Shown here: positions 25,296-37,927 of the stretch, one piece after another
Position numbering within the stretch: the first letter of the stretch is position 1
Layout: each line of letters starts with the position of its first letter
Source of the DNA: Cryptomeria japonica
Lineage: Eukaryota; Streptophyta; Pinopsida; Cupressales; Cupressaceae
DNA: 64,000 bases
Direction: 5' to 3'
NCBI RefSeq assembly: GCF_030272615.1
Contig: NC_081410.1
Span: forward strand, 291,680,457 to 291,744,456
Notes under the pieces: generated by a model
The model's input: only the letters and a program-made list of their open reading frames with translations
Database searches by the model: none
Told to the model about the DNA's origin: nothing
Program-made: the position numbers and the translations under genes

Positions 25296-25552
25296 ACATT
25301 GATAATAATTTTTTTTTTTCATAAAAATTATCATCGTCGGAATTACGATGACTACCAAGCTTTTGACTGACAATGTAATCGGTGGACATACAGCGTCGGC
25401 GGAGTCTATTAGATTGTCGTATTTCTGACGGGTATGGCATCGTCAATCAATCCGATGCCGAGTTTTTGACGGTTGATTTTGTCGGCACTCCAACAAAAAT
25501 TTATCGCAAATCCGACAAACGGCCGTCGGAAATTAGTCTGAATGTACTAGTG
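25296..25552. mobile_element. CACTA-like element terminus
   Basis: Ends ...AATGTACTAGTG at 25552. The inverse reads CACTAGTACATTCAGAC, then TTTCCGACGGCCGTTTGTCGG, a CACTA start followed by the CGACGGC subterminal palindrome style known in plant CACTA families. Further CCGTC, GTCGG and CCGAC words fill 25320-25530. Its partner end was not found. It may close the unit containing gene B. Confidence 0.55.
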
Positions 25553-25565
25553 TCTTAATGAATAT

Positions 25566-27389
25566 TTGCATAGTATTTTGTCGCAATTGTTGCAAAGGAA
25601 TGTGTTGAAACTTCCCCCTATTAAACCAATTGATACAACTAAGCCATTTCCACCTTCTTATGATGCCAAAGCTTTTTTCCAATATCATCGTCAACTCGGT
25701 CATGATATTGAAACGTGTTATTTCTTGAGGAATAATATTCAAGACTTGATTGATAACAATACCATATATTTATCTGGTGTGAATGATAAAGGAAACAAAT
25801 CAATAGCTCCTCCTAATCAAAATCTTCAAATTTTGATAGATCCTTTACCTTCTCATTCCACTAATGTGATTGAGACTGATCATCTTGCCTTCTCTCCTAA
25901 TGATGTTGGCCTTGAGTCTAATAATCTGGTGAACCTTATTGATAAAATCGAACCTCCTAAGGACTTATGCATTACATTTGATCCTAGTGAGAGTGGCCCA
26001 CTTTACATTACTGCAAGAATCAAAGGCATGCCCTCTTGAGGGGTGCTTATTGATCCAGCTTGTATGATTAATGTGATAATTGAAGAATTTATTTATACTT
26101 TATAATTGCATCAAATGGCATATGATAAATCTAATGTGGTGACTAAAATATTTGATGGTCTCTCTTGTCTTTCCATTGGTTATATTTCTCTTCTCGTTGA
26201 TGTTGGTACTAAAGCTTTAGATGTTAACTTTGCTATAATTCCTACATCGGAACAATTTCATGTGAATTTGGGACATCCTTGGCTCTCTTCCATGAAAGAG
26301 ATCCCTTCTACTATTCAGATGTGCTTAAAATTTCCTCTTTATGACAAAATCATGAATATTAATCATAGCATATACCAACCCACGGTTAGGTGAAGAGATT
26401 TTTGTCTTGATTATTTTTGGTCTAAACAATTCTAACCTCTTAAGCCTAGAAGTGATCCTATTTTTCAATATTATCAAAAATGGAATAATGAGATGATCTT
26501 ATCTTTGAGAAAACCTAAAAATACAACACTTACAATTCCTTCAACTAATGATCATATGCCTCTTCTTATGGGCAAGTCTATCCAAGTTGCTAAGGAAAGC
26601 AATTGTCTTTCTCCTAAGGATGAGCCCATTGCTTCTCTCAAGAATGAGTTTATTCATCCTCTCAAGGATATAAAATATCTTCCTCCTAAGCGTCAATTCA
26701 CTCCTCCTAAGGATAAACATATTATTCCTCCTAAGGATGGACCTATTCCTCCTCCTCATGATGGACCCAATCTCCTTCCTACACCTCCCATTCCTCCCTT
26801 GTATGGTGCAGTTTTGCCTCCTATGTCATACAAAGGTAATAAATTGGCCTCTCCCATTGTTCAACCTAAAAGACCTTCCCCTGTTCATCCTTCCTTCAAA
26901 GAAGAAATTAATCCTACACCTGGTGAACTTAAACCTTTACATACTTTAGCTAAAACTAAACAAAACCGTTGTGTGAGAGAACGTCAATAAAGACGTTGTG
27001 TGAGGGCTTGTGAACTTGCTTCTCAAACCATTTCTTCTTCCCCAAAGATACCAACTCTTGATATAATACCATTTTCTAAACAATCCCCTAATTAAGAGGT
27101 GCAACCTAATTCTCCAAGATGCAAAATGATTAAAACGAATGATGGTTCAAGTTCTATTCCTATTAGAGCTCCTATTTTTGTTAATCTTGATGACAAAATA
27201 GGTGAGAATGTTGTCAATGATGAAAATGTTGATCCTGATGATGAATATGAGTATGTTCATATTGACAATGATTTATCTAAACAATTTTCAAAAGCATTAA
27301 TCCTAGCCCCAAGTAACAAACAAAGTGACTCATCATTAGAGCATGGTCCTTGTTTGGAACTTGTGATATCCTCCATCTACTATGATTGA
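25566..27389 (+). pseudogene. Gypsy gag C-terminus and aspartic protease, decayed
   Basis: The first frame (25566-26039) has the conserved gag segment AFFQYHRQLGHDIETCYFLR, a Cys/His variant knuckle, and NIQDLIDNNTI. A TGA at about 26037 separates it from the protease segment GVLIDPACMINVI, whose D-T/S-G motif reads DPA. A TAA at about 26102 is followed by the rest of the protease region (26106-26393; FAIIPTSEQFHVNLGHPWLS). 26493-27389 is a Pro/Lys-rich linker with repeated LPPK/TPPK/IPPK words and an acidic C-terminus (ENVDPDDEYEYVHIDN), broken by stops at about 26990 and 27093. The protein would process and package element RNA; this copy cannot. No RT domain follows. Confidence 0.75.
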
Positions 27390-28156
<767 letters not shown>

Positions 28157-29520
28157 GATGTCCCTTTTATCTTGGTATCAAAGTTTTGGGATCCTAAAGT
28201 CCACTAGGGGCTTGGTGTATCTTGCCTCCTTGATGACTTGGTGAATGTTTCTCAATGTCAACCCTTTGTACTTTACCAAGAGTATGATAAACTTCATACT
28301 CCTGCTAAAGTGGAGGCTAAATGTATCATCATAAAATTGCACCCTCTTGTAATTTTGACAGCATTTGGGTCCTCTCCTTGGTGTTTGCACCCCTTGCCCT
28401 ATTGGGACTTGATTATGCTCATGCCCCTTTAATATTGCAACCCTTTTTGCATTTTGCACCCATTTTGCACTTGATCCTAACCTAAAAATAGGGTAGGATC
28501 GAGGTGTGGCACCCTGGTCCTCATTAGGACCATGGTGCCATGCCATGGTCCCCCTCATTTTTAGGCCCCCTCAAACCCATTTTGGCATTCAAAATTTGAG
28601 CGGGATCCCCATTTCTGTGTCACATCATCTCAAAAATTCATCTGTTTTCCCTACGAGAAAGTATAAAAGGAGGTTTTCCCCTCTCATTTGACATCTATCA
28701 ACCATCTATCAATCATCAATCAATCATTTATGAATCATCCAACAATCATATTACATCAAGCATTCAAGCATTTGAGCATTAATCAGTCTTCCCTCAACCT
28801 TGGAGCAACAATAAAGTCAAGATTCAAGCATTGAAGATGACATTATTCATCCTATTTTTTTTAAGACTCCATCAAGCCCTATTTCCATGTGGAGACAAAC
28901 AAAACTTCACAAGGAGGTATCATCATTCAATTTTTAGTCATAATTCAGTATCTCCCTCAAAAGGAGATTCTTTCATTACAGTCAATTCAATTAATTTTAT
29001 TTCATTTTCATGGTTAATTCCAAAACCAGGTTTTGACCTAAGGCAAGACCCTATTCCCAACCTATATTCCCCTCTTTCTATGTGTAGGAAATAGGTATGG
29101 AGATTTAATCTTCAGAATAAGCCTTATTTACAGAGACAAATCAATCCCCCTTTTGTGTGCAAAAAATCTCGAGGACCAGGGCGACCACCATCATGGTCTC
29201 GACATTTTTGGAGCTTTTCTTAAGATCATATTTGACTTAGCTTACATTGCTTAGATCCAAGTGCATGTGAAAATCCTGTGTCTATAGCTCACTATTTTCT
29301 TAGTTTTACCTTCATTTCTTAGCACTTTACCTAGTTTCAACAATTCAATTTACAAAAGAGGAACAAAGTCATCACACAGTCACCCCAAATCTGTTCAGTA
29401 TTCAATCCTTGTCTGATTTATGAGTGAATCTAGTGGATTTCCTTTCCTCTTTTAAAAGTAATGGTAAATTAGTGTTTTTTCCCCCTCTAATGGTAGAAAC
29501 CCTAATTTTTCACCATTACA
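28157..29520 (+). repeat. Gypsy 3' LTR with TATA box
   Basis: Starts about TGATGTCCC and ends about CACCATTACA at 29520, where protease sequence of another element (H) begins. It contains TATAAAAGG at 28662-28670 followed by a CATCAATCAATCATTT-like leader, as in plant Gypsy LTRs. Both ends are approximate because no partner LTR is in the window. Confidence 0.55.
28662..28670 (+). promoter_or_regulatory. LTR TATA box
   Basis: TATAAAAGG in the middle of the LTR, with G+C-richer sequence upstream and a short-repeat leader (ATCTATCAACCATCTATCAAT) downstream. It fits a retrotransposon U3/R border. Confidence 0.6.
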
Positions 29521-30521
29521 GTATCTAAAACTTTTGCAAGCATATATTTATCTTATTTTTTGTTAACTCTTGGAATAAATGCATACAAAATATACGCATG
29601 CTTCATTCCATCTTAAAAATTTCTATTTTCAACCAAACAAATTCTTCCACTAATACAAACCTTTCCTTCCACCTACTTCAAGGGCTTCAACTTATTGTGA
29701 ACTTCAACCTTCATCAAGGAATAGGTGTTGGCGTGGACATCATGGGATGCATGTTGATAAACTACCATAACCTCACTAATAATTTATAATAAGTATTCAT
29801 AAGCATGATTCACACAATAACTCATCATGGTAATTCCAAATCTTGAACTTTTCTAAGCATTTATCATTGACCAAATCTCTATGGTCAATATGGAAAGTAT
29901 GCAATCTAATACAAATCTGAATGTAGCCTCCTCTCCAACTTTAATTTGGTAACTATCTCCTATAAAACAATATTATTGTTGCTACCACTATCAATGATAA
30001 AAGCACAACATTGCATTTAGTTTTGCATCTAGTATGGACTAAAAGTTTCCTCTAAACTAGCTCTTACTCCTCATTTATCAAGGATCTCCTTGAAGAAAGA
30101 TCTTCTCCTCTTTTTACATCTTCAAAATTCTTAGATTCAACATCTTCATCTACATGTGCAACTTGTGCATTACCTTCAAATCTTCTATTTTTCCTTCCTT
30201 GAACTTCTAGACAAATAAATGCTTGATGTCCCCCACATTGAGCATACATTTCATGGAAGGATACTCTTCCATATCTACAATGAGTTCTTCTCTTTCTCTT
30301 TGTTCATCATTATGTTGATCGTTGTGACAATTAGCATTGTCACATTTTTGGTTTTGATTAGTACCAACTTATTCATTCTTCCTTTGATCTTTATTTCTTC
30401 CTCCATAGGATCTTTCACTATTCTTTCCACCACAACCTCTTCCTAATTTCTTACTTTAAAATCTTTTGTTCATCTTATCTTCTATTTTCATGGAAAATCA
30501 CTAGGTATCTTCTATGTAAGT
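29521..30521 (-). pseudogene. Element H (old Gypsy), left piece: zinc knuckle and protease region
   Basis: Minus-strand frames give CGGHQAFICLEVQGRKNRR, a damaged knuckle, then GEDLSSRRSLINEE and a protease region with remnants of the I-D-x-G motif near 29980. Next come the segment QHASHDVHANTYSLMKVEV (29700-29760) and VEGKVCISGRICLVE. These continue the gag that stops at the other side of element T (43735), which shows that T split this element. Numerous stops. No RT of this element is seen to the left, where another LTR begins. Confidence 0.7.
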
Positions 30522-31553
30522 TGTCGTGCTCTGTGAAGTGTACCTGTACCTGAAAACACAATGCACTCAATAAATCATTACAAGAATGGTTAGAAGATTT
30601 AGTAAAACCATAGCTAATCAACTTATTGCCTCCTAGTAAATGTGAGTATGAATTTTGCTCTCAGATCTTATTATGCAAATTCCAGTGACTTGACTACACT
30701 TAGATGGAGGATTTGAATGAATAAAATGCATGATCTAGCAATGATAGCATGATTAAGCTATATGATTTCATGATTTATCTAGAAAATGAACTAAGATTAA
30801 GATGCAATTAAGCTAAAATTGAGCATGATAACATTTCTAAAGAATGATAAACTAGAAGCTAGATGCCTGTAATAACAATGTATAAGATGAGAATGAGATG
30901 GGATCAATCGATATGCAAAATGATATGAAATTGGGACCCTTTGTGCTCCAAAATGAGGTTTATTTATAGTATTTCCAAGGCTAGGGGTGGTGTGGCAAGA
31001 ATCAACGATCAAGATTGATCTGAAGATATCAATGGTTAAATTGGAGGAGGATGGCAAAAGGGGTTGGATTAAAGGAACATCTATCATCTCTATGGTGACA
31101 AGTGTCAAGAGGCTTCTAGAAGGAATTAGATGAAAGGGAACATTTAGTGACAAGTGTCACAAGGTTCTAGAAGATGTTGGATGAAAGGGGACATGGTGGT
31201 AGGTAGAATGGGTTAGGTTTAGGAATGGTTAGGAGTGGTAGAAGTTAGGAGAATTTGAATTTAAAAATTCAAATAATAGGAAAAGGCTAATTAATCTCAA
31301 CTCATGAATTTGATTTTTTTAATTAATTAGGATTAAAAGAAATGATTTTGGATGGAGGGAATTAATTAATTTGAATTAATTAATTAAAGGGGTGAAATAA
31401 ACCTATTAAGTAAATCCTTAGATTTATTAATAAGTAGATGAAAGGGGAAATTTAATCAAATTGCTTAGTGAATTCAATTGAATTGGGGAGAAGGATTAAT
31501 TAAATAATTGCTTATTTAATTAATTATCTTCAGACCATTTTTAGGTGTATACA
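30522..31553 (-). repeat. Element T 3' LTR
   Basis: On the plus strand it begins TGTCGTGCTCTGTGAAG and ends TTAGGTGTATACA. It matches the right LTR over its full length (1032 bp). Confidence 0.95.
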
Positions 31554-31567
31554 TTTTGCCCCTCTTT
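31554..31567 (-). other. Element T polypurine tract
   Basis: Minus strand AAAGAGGGGCAAAA directly against the 3' LTR; it primes plus-strand DNA synthesis in LTR elements. Confidence 0.8.
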
Positions 31568-33319
31568 GAAGCGAGTGTGATGACGTGTTGATTCAAAGAA
31601 TAATCTTATTATGATGATGATATTGATTTGATAGGATGCCCCAGCTCTTGATTGCTAAATTCTCATATGATGATGACCCCTCGAGAGATCAATTGAGATA
31701 ATTGATCTTTTGAGTTTTGTGAGATTGATATCCCGATAGATTTGATTTGATTTCTGCAACTGTGTTTGATGAAAATGTGAGTTCTTCGATTAGCTTGATT
31801 GCTTAGATTGAGAAGATTGAAAAATCTTGGTTGATTAGATTCGGTTTGGTTTTAGGAAGGATTCGTCCTGTATAAGACAACGATGATCAAAGCATCTAGA
31901 TTCAAGAAGGATTCATCCTGTATAAGACATGATCAGAATGTCTGGTTTCAAGAAGGATACATCCTATATAAGACATGAATGAGAATCAGATTGTCTGGTT
32001 TCAAGAAGGATTCATCCTGTATAAGACATGATCTAAATCGATTAGGTTTAATTGATTGATTTGATTTGATAAGGTTGATTAGATAAAGAACTGACAGTTT
32101 GTTGATATCAAGTTGCAGAAATATTTGGATATGTTGATTGTTGATTCTGTTGAGGGAGATAACATAAGATTTGGGCTAGGTTGATAATATCATGAGAGAG
32201 ATATGAGTCATTATTCTTATTGTGTATACACTTGTGATGATACTTTGATGAGTCCTGCGATAGATTTAACCTTGGATAAAAGGAGCTTGTAAGATCCCAT
32301 GCAAGAATGAAATGAAAGCTAGAATGCAAATGAAATGCAATGGAATACAAACTATGACCAGACCATTCACTGGATTATTTTGCGTTTTGTCATCATTGAG
32401 CTTTTGAAATATGGGAAGTGAGCGCAAACATCGATGGTATAATTAAACCATGATGACCTGAGCACTTATTTCCTGGATTTTGATATAGCAAGTTAACACA
32501 AGCATCGAGGTATAATTGAACCGAGATTACCTGAGTATTGCTTGCATAAAATAGGCAGTATTAATCATTTCAATATACGCAAATCAGAAATGTCTTCAAT
32601 GATACTTCGATGATCATGTCCCGAGACAAATTTGCACATATTAATGATTAATTTTCAGACAATAGACAAAAAAAATATCATGTTTCATCCATGTTCCTCT
32701 AGTCAATGACATCCTGGAGTCACTCAAAAATCATGATAGCAAAAATCAATTATAGATAATTTGAACAATCATGTTAAAATCATTATCCAAAAGAGATTAT
32801 CCACTGAAAAGTGTGTGATGTGCTTAGATTGATTTTGTGATAGCTTGATAGTTGATAGTTTGATCTTGTGTTCAATGTTGGATGTGTCTCAGTTTTCGCT
32901 TGTTAAGAGTTATCTAACTGTTTGTTCTACCTATTTGATTAAGCTCAAAATGATCAAGAGATTTTCCCCAAGCTTGGTGTAGGATTTTGCCCTAAGCCTA
33001 GAAACAAAGTTGTTATGATATATCCAATGATCCAAACCATGGCGAGAGAGCAGATGAGATGTTTGTGTATTGCACAAAGGCTTATGATGGATATGGACAG
33101 TGTTGATGGCAAATGAATGAATGCAAGTGGAAAAATGCATGAACTAATAGATGGAAGAGCTAGCGGATAGATAGTGCCTGTTTTCCAGGTTTTCACCATC
33201 TGTTTTTATTGCACTTTTTCTGATATTTGATTTTTCTTTCTTCTTTTTTTTTTTTTAAAAAAAATTTTTTTTTAGGATTTTCTCTGATTTTTCAATGTTT
33301 TTGATTTTTTTCTGATTTT
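31568..33319. other. Element T 3' untranslated region
   Basis: No coding sequence recognised. It holds a four-unit tandem repeat (31855-32037) and, at 33241-33277, a T14-A8-T9 run that is self-complementary. Confidence 0.7.
31855..32037. repeat. Four-copy tandem repeat, units 46-53 bp
   Basis: Each unit contains AAGGATTCATCCTGTATAAG followed by ACATGATC-like sequence and TCTGGTTTCA. Units start at about 31855, 31906, 31952 and 32005. AAGGATTCATCCT holds a short palindrome (GGATNNATCC). Confidence 0.85.
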
Positions 33320-34640
33320 TCAGACATAGAATTTCTTCAAATCCATACTATTTATGGGTTCCTCGAGTTGTTCGTCATCCTGTGTTGATAACTGATATGC
33401 TCCTGATCCAAATATTGTTGTGACCACAAATGGACCTAACCAGTTTGGTTCAAACTTTTCTTTCTTTCCTCGATCTACCTGGTTGCGTGGATTTTCTTTT
33501 AGAACTAGTTCCCCAACTTGAAATATTCATGGTTTAACCTTGTGATTATAGCTATGGCACATTCTTTGCTAATATACCTTTAGATGATCAAAGGCATTTT
33601 GCCTTCGTTCATGAATCAGTTCTAACTCTTGTAGTCTAGATACTCTTTGTTCTTCATCTGGGATGAGACCTTTTAGTGATACATGTAGAGAAGGTATCTC
33701 TACTTTGATTGGCAATATGGCTTCTGATCCATATACAAGAGAGAAAGGTTTGGCACCTATCGGTGTGTGGATACTGGTATGGTAAGCCCATAGAGCAGGG
33801 TTTAGTTGAATATGCCAATCTTTACTAGCATCGTTTACTGTCTTTTTGAGGATTTCCAGAATAGTTTTGTTAGATGTTTCTGCCTACCCCTTTCCCTATG
33901 GATAATATGGTGTGGAGAATCTGTGCTGGATTTTGAACTTCTCACATAGCTCTTGTACATCCTGATTTTTGAACGGTCGCCCATTATTAGTGATAATAGT
34001 CATTGGTATTCCATAGCGACAGATGATATAGTTCAAGATAAATGCAGCAATTTGTTTTCCTATGATATTGATGAGAGGTACTGCTTCAATCCATTTTGTG
34101 AAATATTCAGTAGCTACCATGATGAATTTATGTCCATTAGATGAAGAAGGATTTATCTTTCCTACCAGATCAAGACCCCATTGAAAAAAAGGCCAAGATG
34201 TTGCCAGAGCATGAAGTTCTTGTGCTGGTGCATGGATCAAGTTCCCATGGATTTGACATTGTTTGCATGTTCTTGCTATTTTAAAAGAATCTTGTTCCAT
34301 AGTCAGCCAATAATAGCCCAAGCGTATGAGTTTTTTCAAAAGGGTAAGACCACTTTAATGAGTGTCACAAATGTCATTATGGGCTTCATGTAAGGCCTTC
34401 TCAGATTCTTCTTGTTTGAGACATCATAAGAGAGTACCGTCTAGACCTCGTTTAAATAGGGTATCTGCGATTAGAGTATAATGGGAGGATTGGCGAATAA
34501 AGTTTCTCTTTTGGTTCTTCGATAAATCTGGGGGTAAGATATTGTCTTTCTAGTATGTGTAAGTTTGGCCATAGTGGGAGGAATCATGTCCAATAAGTTG
34601 ATAGATGGTTTGGGAATCAGGACAATTATAGGCGGGATGA
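33320..34640 (-). pseudogene. Element T integrase
   Basis: Zinc-binding part at about 34250-34640 (H...H in EKALHEAHNDICDTH; CKQCQIHG). The catalytic core contains FFQWGLDLVGKINPSSSNGH, with the first Asp. Next come VATEYFTKWIEAVPL and IITNNGRPFKNQ, where the usual Asp of TDNG is Asn. The C-terminal part (about 33320-33880) retains PALWAYHTSIHTPIGAKPF and WLGPFVVTTIFGSGAYQLS and ends LKKFYV. Stops at about 33893 and elsewhere break it. Integrase inserts element DNA into the genome; this copy is dead both by stops and by the missing active-site residue. Confidence 0.88.
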
Positions 34641-34681
34641 AACAACTCTTCAACCAGGAATTCATAACGTTGTTGATTTTC

Positions 34682-35070
34682 CTATGTGTGCAATAGAGAA
34701 GCAAGTGTAGCCATGGCGTCTGCTGCTTTGTTGTCATTTCTTGGAATCTGCTCAAAAGTAATTTCTACAAAGTACTTCTTGAAATCATCCACTATATTTT
34801 TGTAAGGCATGAGCTTGTCATCTTTTGTTTGATAGTCAATATTGATTTGATTAATGATAATTTGGGAGTCTCCAAAGACTTGAAGTTGTTTAATGTTCCA
34901 TTCTATAGCCATTTTGATACCTGTTACCAATGCTTCATACTCTGCTATATTGTTTGTACATGGAAAGCTTAATTTGTATGCTTTTGGGATTGTATGCCCT
35001 TGTGGTGTGATGAATAGAATTCTTGCTCATGATCCGTGTTGTGTATATGAACCATCAAAGTACAGTTGCC
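34682..35070 (-). pseudogene. Element T additional archaeal-type RNase H (aRH)
   Basis: Minus-strand sequence has the RNase H signature residues in order: LYFDGSYTQHGS (Asp), NNIAEYEALVTGIKMAI (Glu), LQVFGDSQIIINQI (Asp) and NDNKAADAMATLAS (Asp). It lies between the RT-linked RNase H and integrase. Family knowledge places such a second RNase H in Tat-lineage Gypsy elements. A stop follows GS near 35025. Confidence 0.85.
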
Positions 35071-35149
35071 ATGCTTTTGTTGTAATTGTTAAAATATCAG
35101 CATCAGGAAACTCAATCTGTAGAGGATGATCATCATGAAGTGGTGTTCC

Positions 35150-36330
35150 TGCTAGTTGATCTGCACTAACTTGTCCCTTGATAGATTTTTGTCAACATAT
35201 TTGATATCAAACTCGCTTAGAATCATGATCCATTTTGCTAGTTGTCCTGTCAATGTGGCTTTGCTGAGAAAAACTACTGCAAAGTATGCTTTTTTGTTGA
35301 TGAATAGTTGATCTCATAGCCCACTAGTGTTCTGCTAATGTAGTAGATGGCTCATTCCTTTCCTTCCTTATCCTCTTGTTCGAGTAAAACTCCCAACGAT
35401 GCTTCAGTAGTTGATACATAGAGTAATAATGGCTTTCCTGGAATTGGTGACATTAGAATAGGTGGTTGCATGAGATATGCCTTGATTTTGTTGAATGCTT
35501 CTTCACATTGATGGTCCCATTTAAAATTAACATGTTTGTGCAATAGGTGAGTAAATGGTTCACATTTATCCACTAATTGAGCCACAAATATTCTTATTGA
35601 CTAGAGTCTTCCTTGTAGTGATCTTAGTTGACTAATATTCTTGGGAGATGCCATTTCCATGATTTCTTTTACCTTAGCTGGATCTACTTTGATTTCTCTT
35701 AATGAAACAATGTATCCCAATAGGTTTCCTGAAGTAACACCAAAGGCACATTTCTTAGGGTTTAGCCTTAGCTTGTATTGTTCTAACCTGTTAAAGATTT
35801 TTTCCAGTATCTCTATATGTTCTTCTCTGTTGTATGATTTAGCTAATATGTCATCCACATAGTCTTCCATGAATGTATGCATCATGTCATGAAATATAGT
35901 TGTCATAGTTGTTTGATATGTAGCACTTGCATTCTTTAATCCAAAAGGCATGACATTCCAGCAGAAAGTACCCCATGGGCATGTGAAAGTTGTCTTTTCT
36001 TGATCTTTGGGTGCTATTTTGATCTGATTGTATTCGGAGAAAACATCCATTAGAGAAAACATGGAGTGTCCAGCAGTTAAATCTACAATGATGTCAATGT
36101 TAGTCAAAGGAAAGTCATCCTTTGGACATGCGTTATTAAGATCTCCGAAGTCTATGCATATTGTGATGCTTTTATCTGGTTTTGAAATAGGAACGATGTT
36201 GGATACCCATTGAGGATATGCTATAGGTCTGATGAATCCGACATCCAGTAATTTCTTTAGTTCTGCCTTGACTAAAAGAGCAATATGAGGATGCATTTTC
36301 CTTAACTATTGTTTGACTGGTTTGGCTCCC
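35150..36330 (-). pseudogene. Element T reverse transcriptase and RNase H
   Basis: RT frame 36296-35601 has all core blocks: LDVGFIRPIAYPQWVSNIV, CIDFGDLNNACPKDDFPL, MFSLMDVFSEYNQI (Asp), FCWNVMPFGLKNASATYQ and the catalytic YVDDI. It ends at TAG 35601, where related elements have Gln (RLQS), so a C-to-T change is likely. RNase H continues from 35585 (CEEAFNKIKAYLMQPPIL, LLLYVSTTEASLGVLLEQ) with further stops after 35352. Upstream (to about 36390) is the conserved AWSYADMPGL / MHHLNVSPGAKPVKQ segment with one stop. Confidence 0.92.
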
Positions 36331-36407
36331 GGGCTAACATTCAAGTGGTGCATAAAAAGCTCTGGATCTAACCCTGGCATGTCTGCATATGACCAGGCAA
36401 AATTGAT

Positions 36408-37655
36408 TTATCGTCGTTTGAAGAATTCTACATATTGTTGCATTTCTTCTTTGGATAGAGAAGTCATTGGATGAAGAATCTTTAGTTGCTTTGTTGTGCA
36501 AATGTTAATTGCCTCTGTTGGTTCGATCAAAATGGATGACCTTTCTTGATAGTGCTCAGGTAAAGTGTCAAATCTCCCATCTTCTGGTGCCTCAAGGAGG
36601 TTTTCACCATTAGATACATCCTTTGTTTTTACTTTTTCTTGGTCGAATGTTGCCAATAAATGGTTTTCAGCATTAGACCTGATATTGTTTTCCTTATTTT
36701 CACTTTTGCGACTAGGAGATTTGGCACCCACGTGACTGGAAGATACGTTGCTGAAATTCCTTGTGAGAGTTGTTACAGGTTCGATTGCATTAAGATATAC
36801 AGATATGGCATGGTCATTTGGAAAGGTATCAATGGTCGTATGTCCTTCATTTTCCCAATCAATAAGCTTGGGATGGATTAGAGGTAGTGGATCTTCAGGT
36901 TGGGATGTTTCAAGGGTTTCAAGGGTCATGATGGAGGTATCAAAGTTTTCAATATGTGTATCGATGTCTAGAATGGTACTCTCATTAGAATGATCTCGCG
37001 TAAGAAGATCATGATTGTCCTCGATTAAGTCCAAGTTAGTCGAATGTGATTCTAATTCAAGTGAACTAGTTCCTGACATTTGTCCTCCATACGCGTGAAC
37101 TATATCGACTTCTACATATACTTCAAAGCATTTTTCTTCAGTTGATTCTTCAGAGTGATATGAATCCCATTCCCATTCATTAGAATGTGTATTACTTGCA
37201 GCTTGTAGTCTATAGATTTGGTCATATAGAATTTCTTCTTCTTTTCTCGCTATACTTTTCCTTCTTTCATATTCAACTTCTTCAAGACTGAGATTGAGTT
37301 TTGTCAACTTTTCTATGAGTTCTCCTGAACTTATATTAGCTTCTTTCTTGTTTTGATTGAGATTTAATGTTGCTTGAGAGATGTTTTTAGTTTGTTTCTC
37401 TTGTTGATTTGAAGCTTTCTTCTTTTTCCATTTTGTGTTTGTTTGTTGCTTAGCTGATTTTTCTTCCCTTTCAATTGCCAGTTGTTCTTGTCTATTTTCA
37501 TATTCCTCTTGTTGTTGACTAAAAGATGTGTCTTTCGGTATAGTGACTTGTCCATACCCTAAACCTATTTTGTTTGTAGCCTACTAAGTGTGAGGCTGAA
37601 TAGGTTCTGAGATACCTTCTTTTCTTTTTCCTATAGGGCATGTCCCAGTGTATCC
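36408..37655 (-). pseudogene. Element T pol linker, hydrophilic
   Basis: Long minus-strand frame between protease and RT. It is Glu/Ser/Thr/His-rich, without a recognised domain, and ends in LKILHPMTSLSKEEMQQYVE just before the RT lead-in. The upstream part (37364-37655) is Lys/Asn/Gln-rich. Such linkers are common in large Tat elements. Confidence 0.65.
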
Positions 37656-37927
37656 CATCCTTCAAAGAATGTTGAATCCTTTTCCATAATTTTCTATAGG
37701 TATTCTAACATTGTTGACCTTTTGTTGAGCTTCTTCATATTTTTATAGCCATTGTAATACATCTTTGTCTTATGTTTCCTCTGATAAGGTTCTAGCACTA
37801 ATGAATGCTCCATCAAATATTGGAAGATGTTTCACAGTTGGTTGTTGTTTAGAGCTTGATGGTTTTCCCAAGGATTTAGAAGAAAGTGGTAATTGTGATA
37901 TTGAGTATTCTTCGTTCCCTCGATCTC

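Noticed and set aside
28165-28180. TTGGTATCAAAG, resembling an initiator-Met primer-binding site
   Set aside because: It lies just inside the proposed 3' LTR start and has no LTR ending in CA directly before it, only the CT repeat. Gag and protease of this element are upstream, so a primer site here is out of order.
33241-33277. T-run followed by A-run and T-run as a terminator hairpin
   Set aside because: Plant nuclear genes do not use such terminators; more likely a homopolymer expansion in the element T 3' region.
36660-36993. Plus-strand frames within element T
   Set aside because: Shadows of the minus-strand pol linker.
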